A DNA stretch of 18,314 bases. Origin: G963674955 sp963674955. Lineage in GTDB: Bacteria; Desulfobacterota; Desulfovibrionia; Desulfovibrionales; Desulfovibrionaceae. Below are positions 6,440 through 14,658 of this stretch, in pieces. Position 1 is the stretch's first letter; each line of letters opens with the position of its first letter. Position numbers and translations under genes: made by a program. The notes under the pieces were generated by a model that was given only the letters and a program-made list of their open reading frames with translations, was not told the DNA's origin and made no database searches. Location: positions 1-18,314 of the forward strand of contig CAXXKR010000006.1 of the NCBI GenBank assembly GCA_963674955.2, written 5' to 3'.

Positions 6440-7504
6440 TTAAATACCCAACTCTTTTTTCAATCTGGGCATATCCAGAACACCGCCCACCAGCTGCGAG
6501 CCGTGGCTGACCTTTATCATGTCCCTGAGTTTATGGCGCAGGAGAAGATTCTCCATTTTCTTGGCAACCGTGTAAGTGTCCTCGCGGACCATGATTATCG
6601 GAGTGTTCAAAACCTCGGAGCGGGTAAGAATGATATCGTTGGGGTAAAGATTGCCGGTCAGCACCAGGCAGGGACAGCTGCCCTCCAGGGCAACCAGTTG
6701 GACATCGGACCGGTCGCCGCCCACGATGATGGCCGAATTCTTGTGGCGCTTGAAATGGGTCATGAAGTTCTCCACCTGCATGGTGCCGATGAGAAAATTC
6801 TCCACGACCCTGTCGGTCTTGTCCTGGGCGGAAATAACCTTGCCGCTCAACCGCTCGGCCAGGTCTTCGACGGTGATGGCGCCGAGGAGCGGATCCTTGG
6901 GCACCACGCCCATGACCTTGACACCGTTGCGTTCCATGAAGGGCAGAATCAGGCCGTCCATTTCAGCCCTGTAATGGTCGGGAATGTCGTTGAAGACAAC
7001 CCCGGCCAGGGACGAGCCGATAAAATTCTTCGTGCGCAGGACATAGTCGTAGCGGACCTCGCCGTCGAAGCGGTCCACGAGCAGGGTCTTGGCGCCCAGG
7101 GCCTTGGCCACCCTGGAGCCTTCGACGTTGCAATAAGTGCCGGACCCCAGGTAAGTGCCGGAACCGGAGATTATCATCACGTCCTTGCCCTTGCTGATCT
7201 TCTTGTAGGCGGACTTGATGCCCGCCATGAGATCGCCCACACCCTCGGCAAAGGCCTTGACCTTGAAGTCGCGGGTCACCAGGACGGGCGTCACCAAAGC
7301 CGGGTCCTGTTCCAGTCCCAGAACGTTCTGCACGAAAAAGGCGTCCTCGTCGCCTGCCGCCCCGCCCTGCTTGCTGGGCACCGCGCCCACGGGCTTCATG
7401 TAGCCGACGCTCAACCCTTCTTTTTGGAGTTTGAGCCCCAGGGACATGGCAATGAGATTCTTGCCGGCGTAAGTTGAAGTGGAACCTATGTAGACGCCGA
7501 TCAT
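6440..7504 (-). CDS. BioD-like P-loop / DRTGG-domain protein (phosphotransacetylase N-terminal type)
   Basis: A 354-residue protein. Residues 1-200 resemble the dethiobiotin-synthetase-like P-loop domain found at the N-terminus of long phosphotransacetylases: a Walker-A-like GSTSTYAGKN at 7-16, where the usual Thr/Ser after Lys is Asn, and YMKPVGA near 35-41. Residues about 215-330 match a DRTGG domain (AIIVGGDRSDVQL, LVLTGNLYPN, PIIMVREDTY). There is no catalytic phosphotransacetylase domain. Proteins of this form are thought to sense nucleotides or regulate acetyl-CoA/acetate metabolism, but a biochemical role is not established. AAGGAG lies upstream of the ATG. The gene follows the ADP-forming acyl-CoA synthetase by 34 bp, probably in one operon. 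Confidence 0.75.
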   Translation of the reverse strand: MIGVYIGSTSTYAGKNLIAMSLGLKLQKEGLSVGYMKPVGAVPSKQGGAAGDEDAFFVQNVLGLEQDPALVTPVLVTRDFKVKAFAEGVGDLMAGIKSAYKKISKGKDVMIISGSGTYLGSGTYCNVEGSRVAKALGAKTLLVDRFDGEVRYDYVLRTKNFIGSSLAGVVFNDIPDHYRAEMDGLILPFMERNGVKVMGVVPKDPLLGAITVEDLAERLSGKVISAQDKTDRVVENFLIGTMQVENFMTHFKRHKNSAIIVGGDRSDVQLVALEGSCPCLVLTGNLYPNDIILTRSEVLNTPIIMVREDTYTVAKKMENLLLRHKLRDMIKVSHGSQLVGGVLDMPRLKKELGI

Positions 7505-7538
7505 GTCGTTCTCCTTGGGAGGTTTGTTCCTGTTAACA

Positions 7539-9656
7539 TTAAGTCTGTTTCACGTTGTGCAGGGTCATGCGCACGTCGGCCACCACTGCCCCTTTGTCGC
7601 TGACCAGCACAGGATTGAATTCCGCTTCCCAAATCTGGGGGAAATCCATGGCCAGGGCGGACATGCTCAAGATTATGTCCTCAATGGCCTTGAAATCCAC
7701 GGGCGGCTCGCCGCGAACGCCCTTGAGCAGCATGTAGGACTTGATTTCGCGGATCATCTCGAAGGCGTCCGGCCTGCTCACGGGAGCAAGCCTGAAGGCG
7801 ATGTCCTTGAGTATCTCCACATAAATTCCGCCAAGGCCGAACATGACCAGGGGACCGAACTGCTCGTCGCGCTTGAAGCCGATGATGATTTCCTTGGCTC
7901 CCCTGGGAGCCATCTCCTGGACAAGGCAGCCCGCGATATAGGCGTCGGCTCTCATGCGCTGCGCCCTGGACGTGATGTCCCAAAAGGCCGCGCGCACGGC
8001 CTTGGCGTCGGCCAGGCCGACCTTCACGCCGCCCACGTCCGACTTGTGGGAAATCTGCGGCGAGGCGATCTTCAGGACCACGGGATACCCGAACTCGTCG
8101 GCCGCGGCCACGGCCTCGTCGCTGCTGCGGGCCAGCCGGGTCTTGGGCGTGGGCAGGCCATAGGCCTTCAAGACTTCCTGGGCCTGGAATTCAACTATCT
8201 CGTTTTCGCCCTTTGCCTCGGCCTCATTAACGACCTTCGCGGCCCTTTCCGGGTCGCGCTCCATCTCTACCAAGTCCGCGATTGGCTTGTTTTTCCAGAG
8301 AAAATAGTTGTACATGGACTCAATGCTGGCAATGGCCGGGACGGGAAAGGCATAGCAGGGTATTCCGGCTTCCTGCAAAATACGCCGACCAACCTCGATA
8401 CGCTTCTTGCCCATGAAGCAGCCGAAGACCGGCTTCCTGGATTTGCGCGCCAAATCCACGACCGCCTTGGCCGTGCCCTCTATCTCCACTGTGGCCGTGG
8501 GCGAAAGCAAAACCAGAACGGCATGCACCATCCTGTCCGCCAGCACGACCTCAAGGGTCTTGCGATAGCGCTTGGCGTCCGCGTCCCCGATGATGTCCAC
8601 GGGGTTGTAGAGGGCGGCGTAGGAAGGCAGGAATTCCTGCATCTTCTGGATGGTTTCCGCGCTCAGGGCGGCCATGTTCAGCCTTGAATTCTCGCAGGCG
8701 TCGGCGGCCAGGATGCCGGGACCGCCGGAATTGGTCACGATGGCCAGGTTGGGGCCGATGGGCAGGGGCTGGGTGGAAAAGGCCTGAGCCAGATTGAAAA
8801 GGGCCTCCACGTTGCCCACTCGAATCACGCCGCTTTTCCTGAAGGCCGCAGTGTAGGCCTGATCGGAACCGGCTATGGCCCCGGTGTGCGAGGAGGCCGC
8901 CTTGGCTCCCGCTGCGGTGGTGCCGGACTTGATCATGATCACGGGCTTCTGCCTGCTGATCTTCCCGGCCTGCTTCAGAAATTCCTGCCCGTGGTCCACG
9001 TTCTCTATATAGCCGAGAATGACGTCGCTTTCGGGGTCCTCCCCCAGATATTCCAGCATGCCCGCCTCGTTGAGCACGGCTTTGTTGCCCAGGCTCACGA
9101 ACTTGGAAAATCCGATGTTCTCGCCCACGGCCCAGTCCAGAATGGCCACGCAAAGGGCCCCGGACTGGGAGAAAAAGGCTATGTTTCCGGGAGAGGGCTG
9201 ACCGGCGGCAAAGGACGCGTTCACTCCGTGGCCGGTGTTCATCATGCCCAGGCAGTTGGGGCCAAGCAGGACCATGCCGTGCCTGTCCACCAGCTCGATC
9301 ATCTCCTGTTCGAGATAATAGCCTTCCTTGCCCACTTCCTTGAAACCGGCGGTGATGACGATGACCGACTTGGCGCCGATGGCCCCAAGTTCCTCAATGG
9401 AGGGCAGCACGAATTTTCTGGGGACCGAAATGACCGCGAGATCAAGCCCCCGGGGCAGGGATGAGATTTCCGTGACCACCTGGCGGCCCATGATTTCCCC
9501 GCCCTTGGGATTGACAGGGTAGAGCTTGCCCGAGTAGCCGGCCTCGACCATGTTGGAGACCACGGTATGGCCCACCTTGCCGGGTGTGCCGGAAGCGCCG
9601 ATCACGGCCACTGTGTCAGGGTAGAAGAAAGCGTGCAGTTTCTCTTTGCCGTTCAT
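7539..9656 (-). CDS. ADP-forming acetate/acyl-CoA synthetase, fused alpha-beta
   Basis: A 705-residue fused protein. It carries an N-terminal CoA-binding Rossmann part (AVIGASGTPGKVGH, residues 17-30), a succinyl-CoA-ligase-like part (FFSQSGALC at 161-169; SSHTGAIAG with H257, the expected phospho-histidine), and a C-terminal ATP-grasp domain (VLKIASPQISHKSDVGGVKVG; FGLGGIYVEI; EFNPV). These enzymes interconvert acyl-CoA + ADP + phosphate with free acid + CoA + ATP, so the gene can make ATP from acetyl-CoA or activate acids. The substrate is not readable from sequence. I choose ATG 9656 (MNGKEKLHAF), with GGAAGG upstream, because it matches the family's usual N-terminus; a longer form from 9734 adds 26 unlikely residues. 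It probably forms an operon with the DRTGG gene. Confidence 0.87.
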   Translation of the reverse strand: MNGKEKLHAFFYPDTVAVIGASGTPGKVGHTVVSNMVEAGYSGKLYPVNPKGGEIMGRQVVTEISSLPRGLDLAVISVPRKFVLPSIEELGAIGAKSVIVITAGFKEVGKEGYYLEQEMIELVDRHGMVLLGPNCLGMMNTGHGVNASFAAGQPSPGNIAFFSQSGALCVAILDWAVGENIGFSKFVSLGNKAVLNEAGMLEYLGEDPESDVILGYIENVDHGQEFLKQAGKISRQKPVIMIKSGTTAAGAKAASSHTGAIAGSDQAYTAAFRKSGVIRVGNVEALFNLAQAFSTQPLPIGPNLAIVTNSGGPGILAADACENSRLNMAALSAETIQKMQEFLPSYAALYNPVDIIGDADAKRYRKTLEVVLADRMVHAVLVLLSPTATVEIEGTAKAVVDLARKSRKPVFGCFMGKKRIEVGRRILQEAGIPCYAFPVPAIASIESMYNYFLWKNKPIADLVEMERDPERAAKVVNEAEAKGENEIVEFQAQEVLKAYGLPTPKTRLARSSDEAVAAADEFGYPVVLKIASPQISHKSDVGGVKVGLADAKAVRAAFWDITSRAQRMRADAYIAGCLVQEMAPRGAKEIIIGFKRDEQFGPLVMFGLGGIYVEILKDIAFRLAPVSRPDAFEMIREIKSYMLLKGVRGEPPVDFKAIEDIILSMSALAMDFPQIWEAEFNPVLVSDKGAVVADVRMTLHNVKQT

Positions 9657-9710
9657 TGAGGCCTTCCGGAGACTGTTTATGGTTGTCGGCTTGTCACGCC
9701 CGTCTTGAAT

Positions 9711-9745
9711 CCGCAGGCACCGAAACCGTCCCATAGAGCCTGCGG
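9711..9745. repeat. Inverted repeat between manC and the acyl-CoA synthetase gene
   Basis: CCGCAGGC (9711-9718) and GCCTGCGG (9738-9745) form a perfect 8-bp dyad around a 19-nt loop. It is 55 bp upstream of the synthetase start and about 80 bp after the manC stop. No T-run follows on either strand, so it is more likely an operator or mRNA structure than an intrinsic terminator. It may be chance. Confidence 0.35.
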
Positions 9746-9827
9746 GACTGCAATGCCCTTTGGACGATTTGTTTCAGCATACCCGCCGCCTGCTTTTTTT
9801 TCAATTGCGGATCGAAAAAATAAAAGC

Positions 9828-11258
9828 TTATTTCCCCCGCCCGTAGACATCCTCGGTTCGCACGATATCGTCTTCGCCAAGATAGCTGCCCGACTGGACC
9901 TCGATGAGTTCCAAAAGGATCTTGCCCGGATTCTCCAGACGGTGAAAGGCCCCGAGAGGAATATACGTGGACTGGTTCTCCTCCAGGACTATCTGTTCTT
10001 CGTCGCGGATTACCAGGGCCGTACCCCTAACCACTATCCAATGTTCGGCCCTGTGAAAATGCTTTTGCAGGGAAAGCTTGGCCCCGGGCTTGACCGTGAT
10101 CCTCTTGACCTGGAAACGGTCGCCCAAATCAATGCTTTCATATGAACCCCAAGGCCTGTAGACCTTCTTGTGGGAATCGGCCTCGTCTCTGCCCTGGGCG
10201 CGCAGCCGTTCCACCAGCACCTTCACGTCCTGGACCCTGTCCTTGGGCGTGACCAGCACTGCGTCGGCGGTCTCCACCACGATATGGTCACGCACGCCTA
10301 TGACGGCCAGAAGCCTGTCCGTGGATTGCAGGAAACAGTCTTCCACGTCATGGGTGATGACATCGCCGATGGTCACGTTCTGGTTCTCGTCGCGCCGGCG
10401 CACCTGCCAAAGGGCGTCCCAGGAACCAAGGTCGCTCCATTCCACGGCCAGGGGCACGACCGCGCCGTTCTCGGTCTTTTCCATTATGGCGTAGTCCAGG
10501 GAATCGGACGGGCAAGCCTTGAAGGCCTCGGCGTCCAGGCGAAAGAAATCCAGGTCGCTCTCACCTCCGGCGCAGGCCTTTTGGCAGGCCTCCACCATTT
10601 CCGGGGCGAAATGCCTCAACTCGTCCAGAAACGTGTTGGCGCTGAACATGAACATGCCGCTGTTCCAGAAATAGTCGCCGGAATCCATGTATTTCCTGGC
10701 CGTTTCAAGGTCTGGCTTTTCCACGAACTCGTCGATCTCAAAGGCTTCCGGTCCGCTTTGGGCCGACCCTGCCAGATGGTCGCCGGAACGGATGTAGCCG
10801 TATCCGGTCTCTGGCGAACGCGGCTGGATGCCGAAGGCGATGAGACGCCCCTGCCGGGCCAAGTCCTCGCCGACCTTGACCGCCCTGAGAAACTCCAGGC
10901 CGTCCCGGATGTGATGGTCGGCCGGAAGCACCAGCAGGATCGGGTCCGGGTCGGCCTCCAGGGCCTTGAAAGCGGCCACGGCCACGGCCGGGGCGGTATT
11001 CTTGCCCACAGGCTCCAAGATGATGGCCGCAGCCTTCCTGTCTATGACCCTGAGCTGCTCGGCCACTGTGAAGCGCTGCTCCTCGTTGCAGAGCACCAGC
11101 ATGCCGCCCGGCTCGGCGAGCCCGTTCAGGCGCAGCACCGTGTTCTGGAGCATGGTCCGCTCATCCACCAGACGCAGGTATTGTTTGGGGTGCAGGCTGC
11201 GCGACAATGGCCACAAACGGGTACCGGAACCGCCGGAAAGGATTACGGGAACAATCAA
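9828..11258 (-). CDS. manC: Mannose-1-phosphate guanylyltransferase / mannose-6-phosphate isomerase (ManC/AlgA type)
   Basis: A 476-residue bifunctional enzyme of normal length. The N-terminal nucleotidyltransferase has VILSGGSGTRLWPLSR (residues 5-20), LPADHHI and FVEKP. The C-terminal cupin isomerase part has VYRPWGSYESID, KPGAKLSLQKHFHRAEHW and TYIPLGAFHRLENPG with the metal-binding His and Glu positions of type II phosphomannose isomerases. Together they convert fructose-6-P to mannose-6-P and make GDP-mannose from mannose-1-P for polysaccharides or glycans. The start is a TTG (11258-11256) with GGGAG seven bases upstream; MIVPVILSGG is the family's usual N-terminus, so no earlier start is needed. 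It is divergent from the aminotransferase gene. Confidence 0.92.
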   Translation of the reverse strand: MIVPVILSGGSGTRLWPLSRSLHPKQYLRLVDERTMLQNTVLRLNGLAEPGGMLVLCNEEQRFTVAEQLRVIDRKAAAIILEPVGKNTAPAVAVAAFKALEADPDPILLVLPADHHIRDGLEFLRAVKVGEDLARQGRLIAFGIQPRSPETGYGYIRSGDHLAGSAQSGPEAFEIDEFVEKPDLETARKYMDSGDYFWNSGMFMFSANTFLDELRHFAPEMVEACQKACAGGESDLDFFRLDAEAFKACPSDSLDYAIMEKTENGAVVPLAVEWSDLGSWDALWQVRRRDENQNVTIGDVITHDVEDCFLQSTDRLLAVIGVRDHIVVETADAVLVTPKDRVQDVKVLVERLRAQGRDEADSHKKVYRPWGSYESIDLGDRFQVKRITVKPGAKLSLQKHFHRAEHWIVVRGTALVIRDEEQIVLEENQSTYIPLGAFHRLENPGKILLELIEVQSGSYLGEDDIVRTEDVYGRGK

Positions 11259-11486
11259 ATCGATCTCCCGGGTCGGGCCTTGAGGCCGTAACCCACATTT
11301 TTTAATAATAATATGGCGTTTGTTTATGCCATGAGCACCGTAAAATCAAGCCGTGGAGCGGCAAGAATGCCCGCATGGAAAGGACCGTTAAAGACAATTG
11401 ACGTATGATTCAGTGTGAGTAAGATTACCCACGTTTTATTTATTTAAGCAAACTCGTTGAAACCTATAATACCGACAGGAATCACA
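11259..11486 (+). promoter_or_regulatory. Divergent promoter region between manC and the aminotransferase gene
   Basis: A 228-bp AT-rich gap between divergent genes. For the plus strand, TTGACG (11398-11403) and TAAGAT (11420-11425) are spaced 16 bp. A perfect TATAAT at 11465-11470 has no good -35 and would give a very short leader. AGGA at 11477-11480 is the aminotransferase RBS. A weak dyad ATGGC/GCCAT (11313-11332) lies on the manC side. Calls are from consensus matching only. Confidence 0.4.
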
Positions 11487-12638
11487 ATGATCCCATTCAT
11501 AGACCTCAAATCGCAATTCAAGACCCTTGAAAAGGATATCCGCGCCCGCATTGACGCCGTATTGGAGCATGGCCGCTACGTCATGGGGCCTGAAATCGAA
11601 GAACTAGAAAAAAACCTGGCCGAATTCGCCGGAACCAAACACTGCCTGGCCTGCTCCAGCGGCACCGACGCCCTGCTCATGCCCCTCATGGCCCTTGGCG
11701 TGGGTCCCGGAGACGCGGTGTTCACGACCCCCTTCACCTTCGTGGCCACGGCGGAGGTCATAGCGCTTCTCGGGGCCACTCCCATTTTCGTGGACATCGA
11801 CCCCAAGACCTACAACATGGACCCGGCCAAGCTGGAAGAGGCCATACTGGCCCTGAAAAACAACGACCCCCAGGCCCATCCCCTGCCCCGCTCGGTTGAC
11901 GCCTCCAGCCTGACTCCCAAGGCAATCATTCCCGTAGACCTCTTCGGCCTGCCTGCGGACTACGAAGCCATAAACGCCATTGGCAAAAGGCACGACCTCT
12001 TCGTCCTGGAAGACACGGCCCAGGGTTTCGGCGGCAGGTACAAGGGCAAAATGGCCGGTTCCCTGGCCGAGGCCGCGGCAACCAGCTTCTTTCCGGCCAA
12101 GCCCCTGGGCGCATACGGCGACGGCGGCGCGGTATTCACGGACAGCGACGAGATGCTGGGCATATTGGACTCCATCCGAATCCACGGCCAGGGCACGGAT
12201 AAATACGACAACGTCCGCCTGGGCCTGAACGCCAGAATAGACACGATCCAGGCCGCGGTGCTGCTCTGCAAGCTGGCCGCCTTTCCCGGAGAACTTAAGG
12301 AACGCCAGAGAGTTGCCGATACATATACGAGATATCTGGATGAGGCGGTGGTGACTCCGGCCATTCCGGAAGACTGCCAAAGCGCATGGGCGCAATACAG
12401 CGTGCTTTCGGACAAACGCGCGGACATCCAGAAGGCCCTGAACGACGCGGGAATACCAACGGCGGTCTACTATCCCGTACCACTGCACAGGCAGACCGTG
12501 TACGATTACCTGGGATACCGCGATGGTGACCTGCCCGTCAGCGAGGACATCGCGGCCAGGGTTTTCAGCCTGCCCATGCATCCTTATCTGAAGGAAAGCC
12601 AGATCATGGAAATCTGCGAAGTCATCAAGTCAGTCTAA
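11487..12638 (+). CDS. DegT/DnrJ/EryC1-family PLP sugar aminotransferase (WbpE-like)
   Basis: A 383-residue enzyme. I choose ATG 11487 (MIPFIDLKSQF), which has AGGA seven bases upstream and the family's usual first residues; an in-frame TTG 30 bp earlier lacks a good RBS. PLP-site features are ACSSGTDALLM (55-65), VLEDTAQGFGG (D176, Q179) and SFFPAKPLGAYGDGGAVF with K205 as the lysine that binds PLP. Such enzymes transfer an amino group from glutamate to a keto group on a UDP- or dTDP-sugar. The lysine-loop wording is closest, from memory, to WbpE/WlbC enzymes that act on 3-keto-UDP-GlcNAc acid; PseC/LegC-type activity is the alternative. Next to the Maf gene (41 bp downstream), a surface-glycan or flagellin-glycan role is likely. 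Confidence 0.85.
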   Translation: MIPFIDLKSQFKTLEKDIRARIDAVLEHGRYVMGPEIEELEKNLAEFAGTKHCLACSSGTDALLMPLMALGVGPGDAVFTTPFTFVATAEVIALLGATPIFVDIDPKTYNMDPAKLEEAILALKNNDPQAHPLPRSVDASSLTPKAIIPVDLFGLPADYEAINAIGKRHDLFVLEDTAQGFGGRYKGKMAGSLAEAAATSFFPAKPLGAYGDGGAVFTDSDEMLGILDSIRIHGQGTDKYDNVRLGLNARIDTIQAAVLLCKLAAFPGELKERQRVADTYTRYLDEAVVTPAIPEDCQSAWAQYSVLSDKRADIQKALNDAGIPTAVYYPVPLHRQTVYDYLGYRDGDLPVSEDIAARVFSLPMHPYLKESQIMEICEVIKSV

Positions 12639-12679
12639 AAACACAGCCCGGGACGACCAAACCAGACGGAGCCCCAAGA

Positions 12680-14539
12680 GTGAAAGACAAAGTCAAGGCC
12701 GGAATCCTCATGGAACTCGGCATGCTGAAGGCCTCCAACGCCTTCTATGCCGACACCGCAGCCAGGGAGCCGAGGCACGAGCTTTCCCTGCATAATCCGG
12801 TCTGGGCCTATCTCAGGCCGAAACTCGCCTTTGCCTATGATGAAAAGGTCCGGCCCGGTCCGCTGTTCGAGGTCTTGAAATCCGACCCCGGCGACAAGGC
12901 GCTGACCAAGAAAAGCAAACTGGCCGTTTTCATCGGCGCCTGCAACTCAGACCGCTTCAGGTCCTTCATGGAATGCAAGGGTTGCGTCTGCGTGATATTT
13001 GAGCCGAGCCTTGACCGCTACCTGGAATTCATCAATGATTTCGAGCCCAAGGACTTCGCCAAAAACAGGGTCCACGCCTTTTGGGGAGAGTTGAACTCCT
13101 TTTCCGTTCCCCTCTCCATGCTCCTGGAATCACTCCCCTTTGAAGCCGGATTTCCCCTGATCTTCATTCAGCCGGAACTGAAAACGGCCCACCCGGAATA
13201 TGTGCAAACCGTCATCGAGCAGATGGAATTCATGTTCTACCGCCAGATTCTCTATCCGGTGGAGGGACAGCAGCACCAGAAGTGCCACCCCATCAGGAAC
13301 ATCACCACGGGCCTGTTCTACGACCAGCAAAAGCACATGTACGACAACATCGGCCTGTACACGAAATGCCCCAACCTGAAAGAAGCCCAGAACTCCTTTG
13401 ACGGGGAAACGGCCATGCTCATCGCCAGCGGCCCGGACCTGGACAACAAGCTGGACTTCATTGCCCAAAACAAGGACAAGGCCGTGCTCATCGCCGTGAA
13501 CAGGGCTCTCAAGACCTTGCAGGACAACGGCATCGAGCCGCACTTCGCAGTGGTCAACGACACCTCCATGGCGGTGGAATCGACATTCGCCGCCCTTAAA
13601 CCCTTCAAAAAAACCGTGCTGGCCGCCCATTGCCTGTCCCACACCGGGACCGATGTCTTCCCGCAAAAGCTCCTGTTCGGCAACGTGGACCACAACATCT
13701 TCGGAAAACGGCCAAACCTGCGCCTTTACGGGTCGGTGATCAGCACGGCCTTTTCCCTGGCCCGGTTCCTGGGCTGCGGGAAATGCGTCTTTGTGGGCGC
13801 GCAGCTATGCAGCGACAATCCCTGGTCCCTTGACTACAGCAAGACATCGGGCATCAAGGGCAACGGCCTGGAAAGAAAAGGGCAAAAACTGCCCATGAAA
13901 TATCCCCAGCTCTACCCGGTGAAAAACCTCAAGGGCGACACCTGCTACACGACCCTCAACTTCCGGGACGCCGCCCTCTGGCTCCTGGACGAGATAAGGC
14001 GCACGGGTATCCGGTGCGTGAACACGACCCACGAAAGCATCATCTTCGGCAAGGACGTTTCCGTGGACGAGAACCCCTTCCTTCCCAAGGGATCGGACGT
14101 GAACGCCCTGCACGAAAAGGTGTTGCGGGCCAAGGCCCCGGATCTGGACCTGAAAGAGGTGGCGGAATACGTGCGCCAGCACATCGGATACTGGAAGCGC
14201 GTGTTCGGCGTGGCCTCTGAAAACGAGAAGAGCATAGCCCTGCTGCTCAAGGGCGAAAACGGGGGAATGGACCCCGGCAAGAAGGAACGGACCTATGCGG
14301 ACGTGGCGGCCCTGGCCATGAACAACCTAAGCGAATTCGACAAGGGCAACATTAGCTACCTTGTCCAGCGCTTCAAGGGCTTTTCCTACCGCTCCTTTTT
14401 TTCGGACGTTTTCCTGAGCGGAGACTCGAAGGTCAGGCTTCGCGGATTGCACCATTATTTCAAGTACGTGGCCCTCATGGCTAAGAGCTTCATCAACATT
14501 CTGGAAGGCGAAGCCAAAAAATTGACTTCAAAAGGATAA
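12680..14539 (+). CDS. Maf/MptE-like glycosyltransferase, probable flagellin glycosylation
   Basis: A 619-residue protein of the motility-associated factor type, with an MptE-like (formerly DUF115) domain. The central nucleotide-sugar fold shows AMLIASGPDLDNKLDFI (245-261), AVLIAVNRALKTLQDNGI (268-285) and HFAVVNDTS (288-296), matching the family's GPSL and DRAL...NGI.PD pattern. The N-terminal 230 residues correspond to the Maf N-terminal region and the last 150 to its helical tail. In Campylobacter, Aeromonas and others, Maf proteins attach pseudaminic or legionaminic acid to Ser/Thr of flagellin in the cytoplasm. The start is GTG 12680 with GGAG eight bases upstream; an in-frame ATG ten codons later is possible. 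It lies 41 bp after the aminotransferase gene and converges with the NeuB-type gene. Confidence 0.82.
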   Translation: MKDKVKAGILMELGMLKASNAFYADTAAREPRHELSLHNPVWAYLRPKLAFAYDEKVRPGPLFEVLKSDPGDKALTKKSKLAVFIGACNSDRFRSFMECKGCVCVIFEPSLDRYLEFINDFEPKDFAKNRVHAFWGELNSFSVPLSMLLESLPFEAGFPLIFIQPELKTAHPEYVQTVIEQMEFMFYRQILYPVEGQQHQKCHPIRNITTGLFYDQQKHMYDNIGLYTKCPNLKEAQNSFDGETAMLIASGPDLDNKLDFIAQNKDKAVLIAVNRALKTLQDNGIEPHFAVVNDTSMAVESTFAALKPFKKTVLAAHCLSHTGTDVFPQKLLFGNVDHNIFGKRPNLRLYGSVISTAFSLARFLGCGKCVFVGAQLCSDNPWSLDYSKTSGIKGNGLERKGQKLPMKYPQLYPVKNLKGDTCYTTLNFRDAALWLLDEIRRTGIRCVNTTHESIIFGKDVSVDENPFLPKGSDVNALHEKVLRAKAPDLDLKEVAEYVRQHIGYWKRVFGVASENEKSIALLLKGENGGMDPGKKERTYADVAALAMNNLSEFDKGNISYLVQRFKGFSYRSFFSDVFLSGDSKVRLRGLHHYFKYVALMAKSFINILEGEAKKLTSKG

Positions 14540-14578
14540 TGGCCTCTCCGGGAAGGCAGGTCGCAGAGTCGGCGAACC

Positions 14579-14640
14579 AAGGGGCCTCATGCCCCGCGCC
14601 GCAGCAAGGATGCAACGGCGGGAAGCTGAATAGCTTCATG
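14579..14640. terminator. Two small hairpins between convergent genes
   Basis: In the 119-bp gap between the convergent Maf and NeuB genes, GGGGC-ctcat-GCCCC (14581-14595) and GAAGCT-gaat-AGCTTC (about 14621-14636) are perfect small stems. Neither has a proper T-run, so they may end transcription from both sides only weakly. Confidence 0.3.
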
Positions 14641-14658
14641 AAATATGAGGCAATCCGA

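Noticed and set aside
6420..6470. Sigma-54 promoter (GG-N10-GC) upstream of tmcD
   Set aside because: A TGGCAT on the minus strand lacks a GC at the correct spacing, and it lies within the end of the preceding gene.
7503..8687. Plus-strand open frame of 394 codons antisense to the acyl-CoA synthetase
   Set aside because: A shadow of the synthetase codons; the product has no recognisable motif, while the minus strand shows the full domain series.
10170..11291. Plus-strand open frame of 373 codons antisense to manC
   Set aside because: A shadow frame; manC motifs are complete on the minus strand.
14547..14560. GGAAGGCA near 14552 as a tracrRNA anti-repeat
   Set aside because: Only eight bases match the repeat's complement, far less than a real anti-repeat. 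I found no better match elsewhere in the window.
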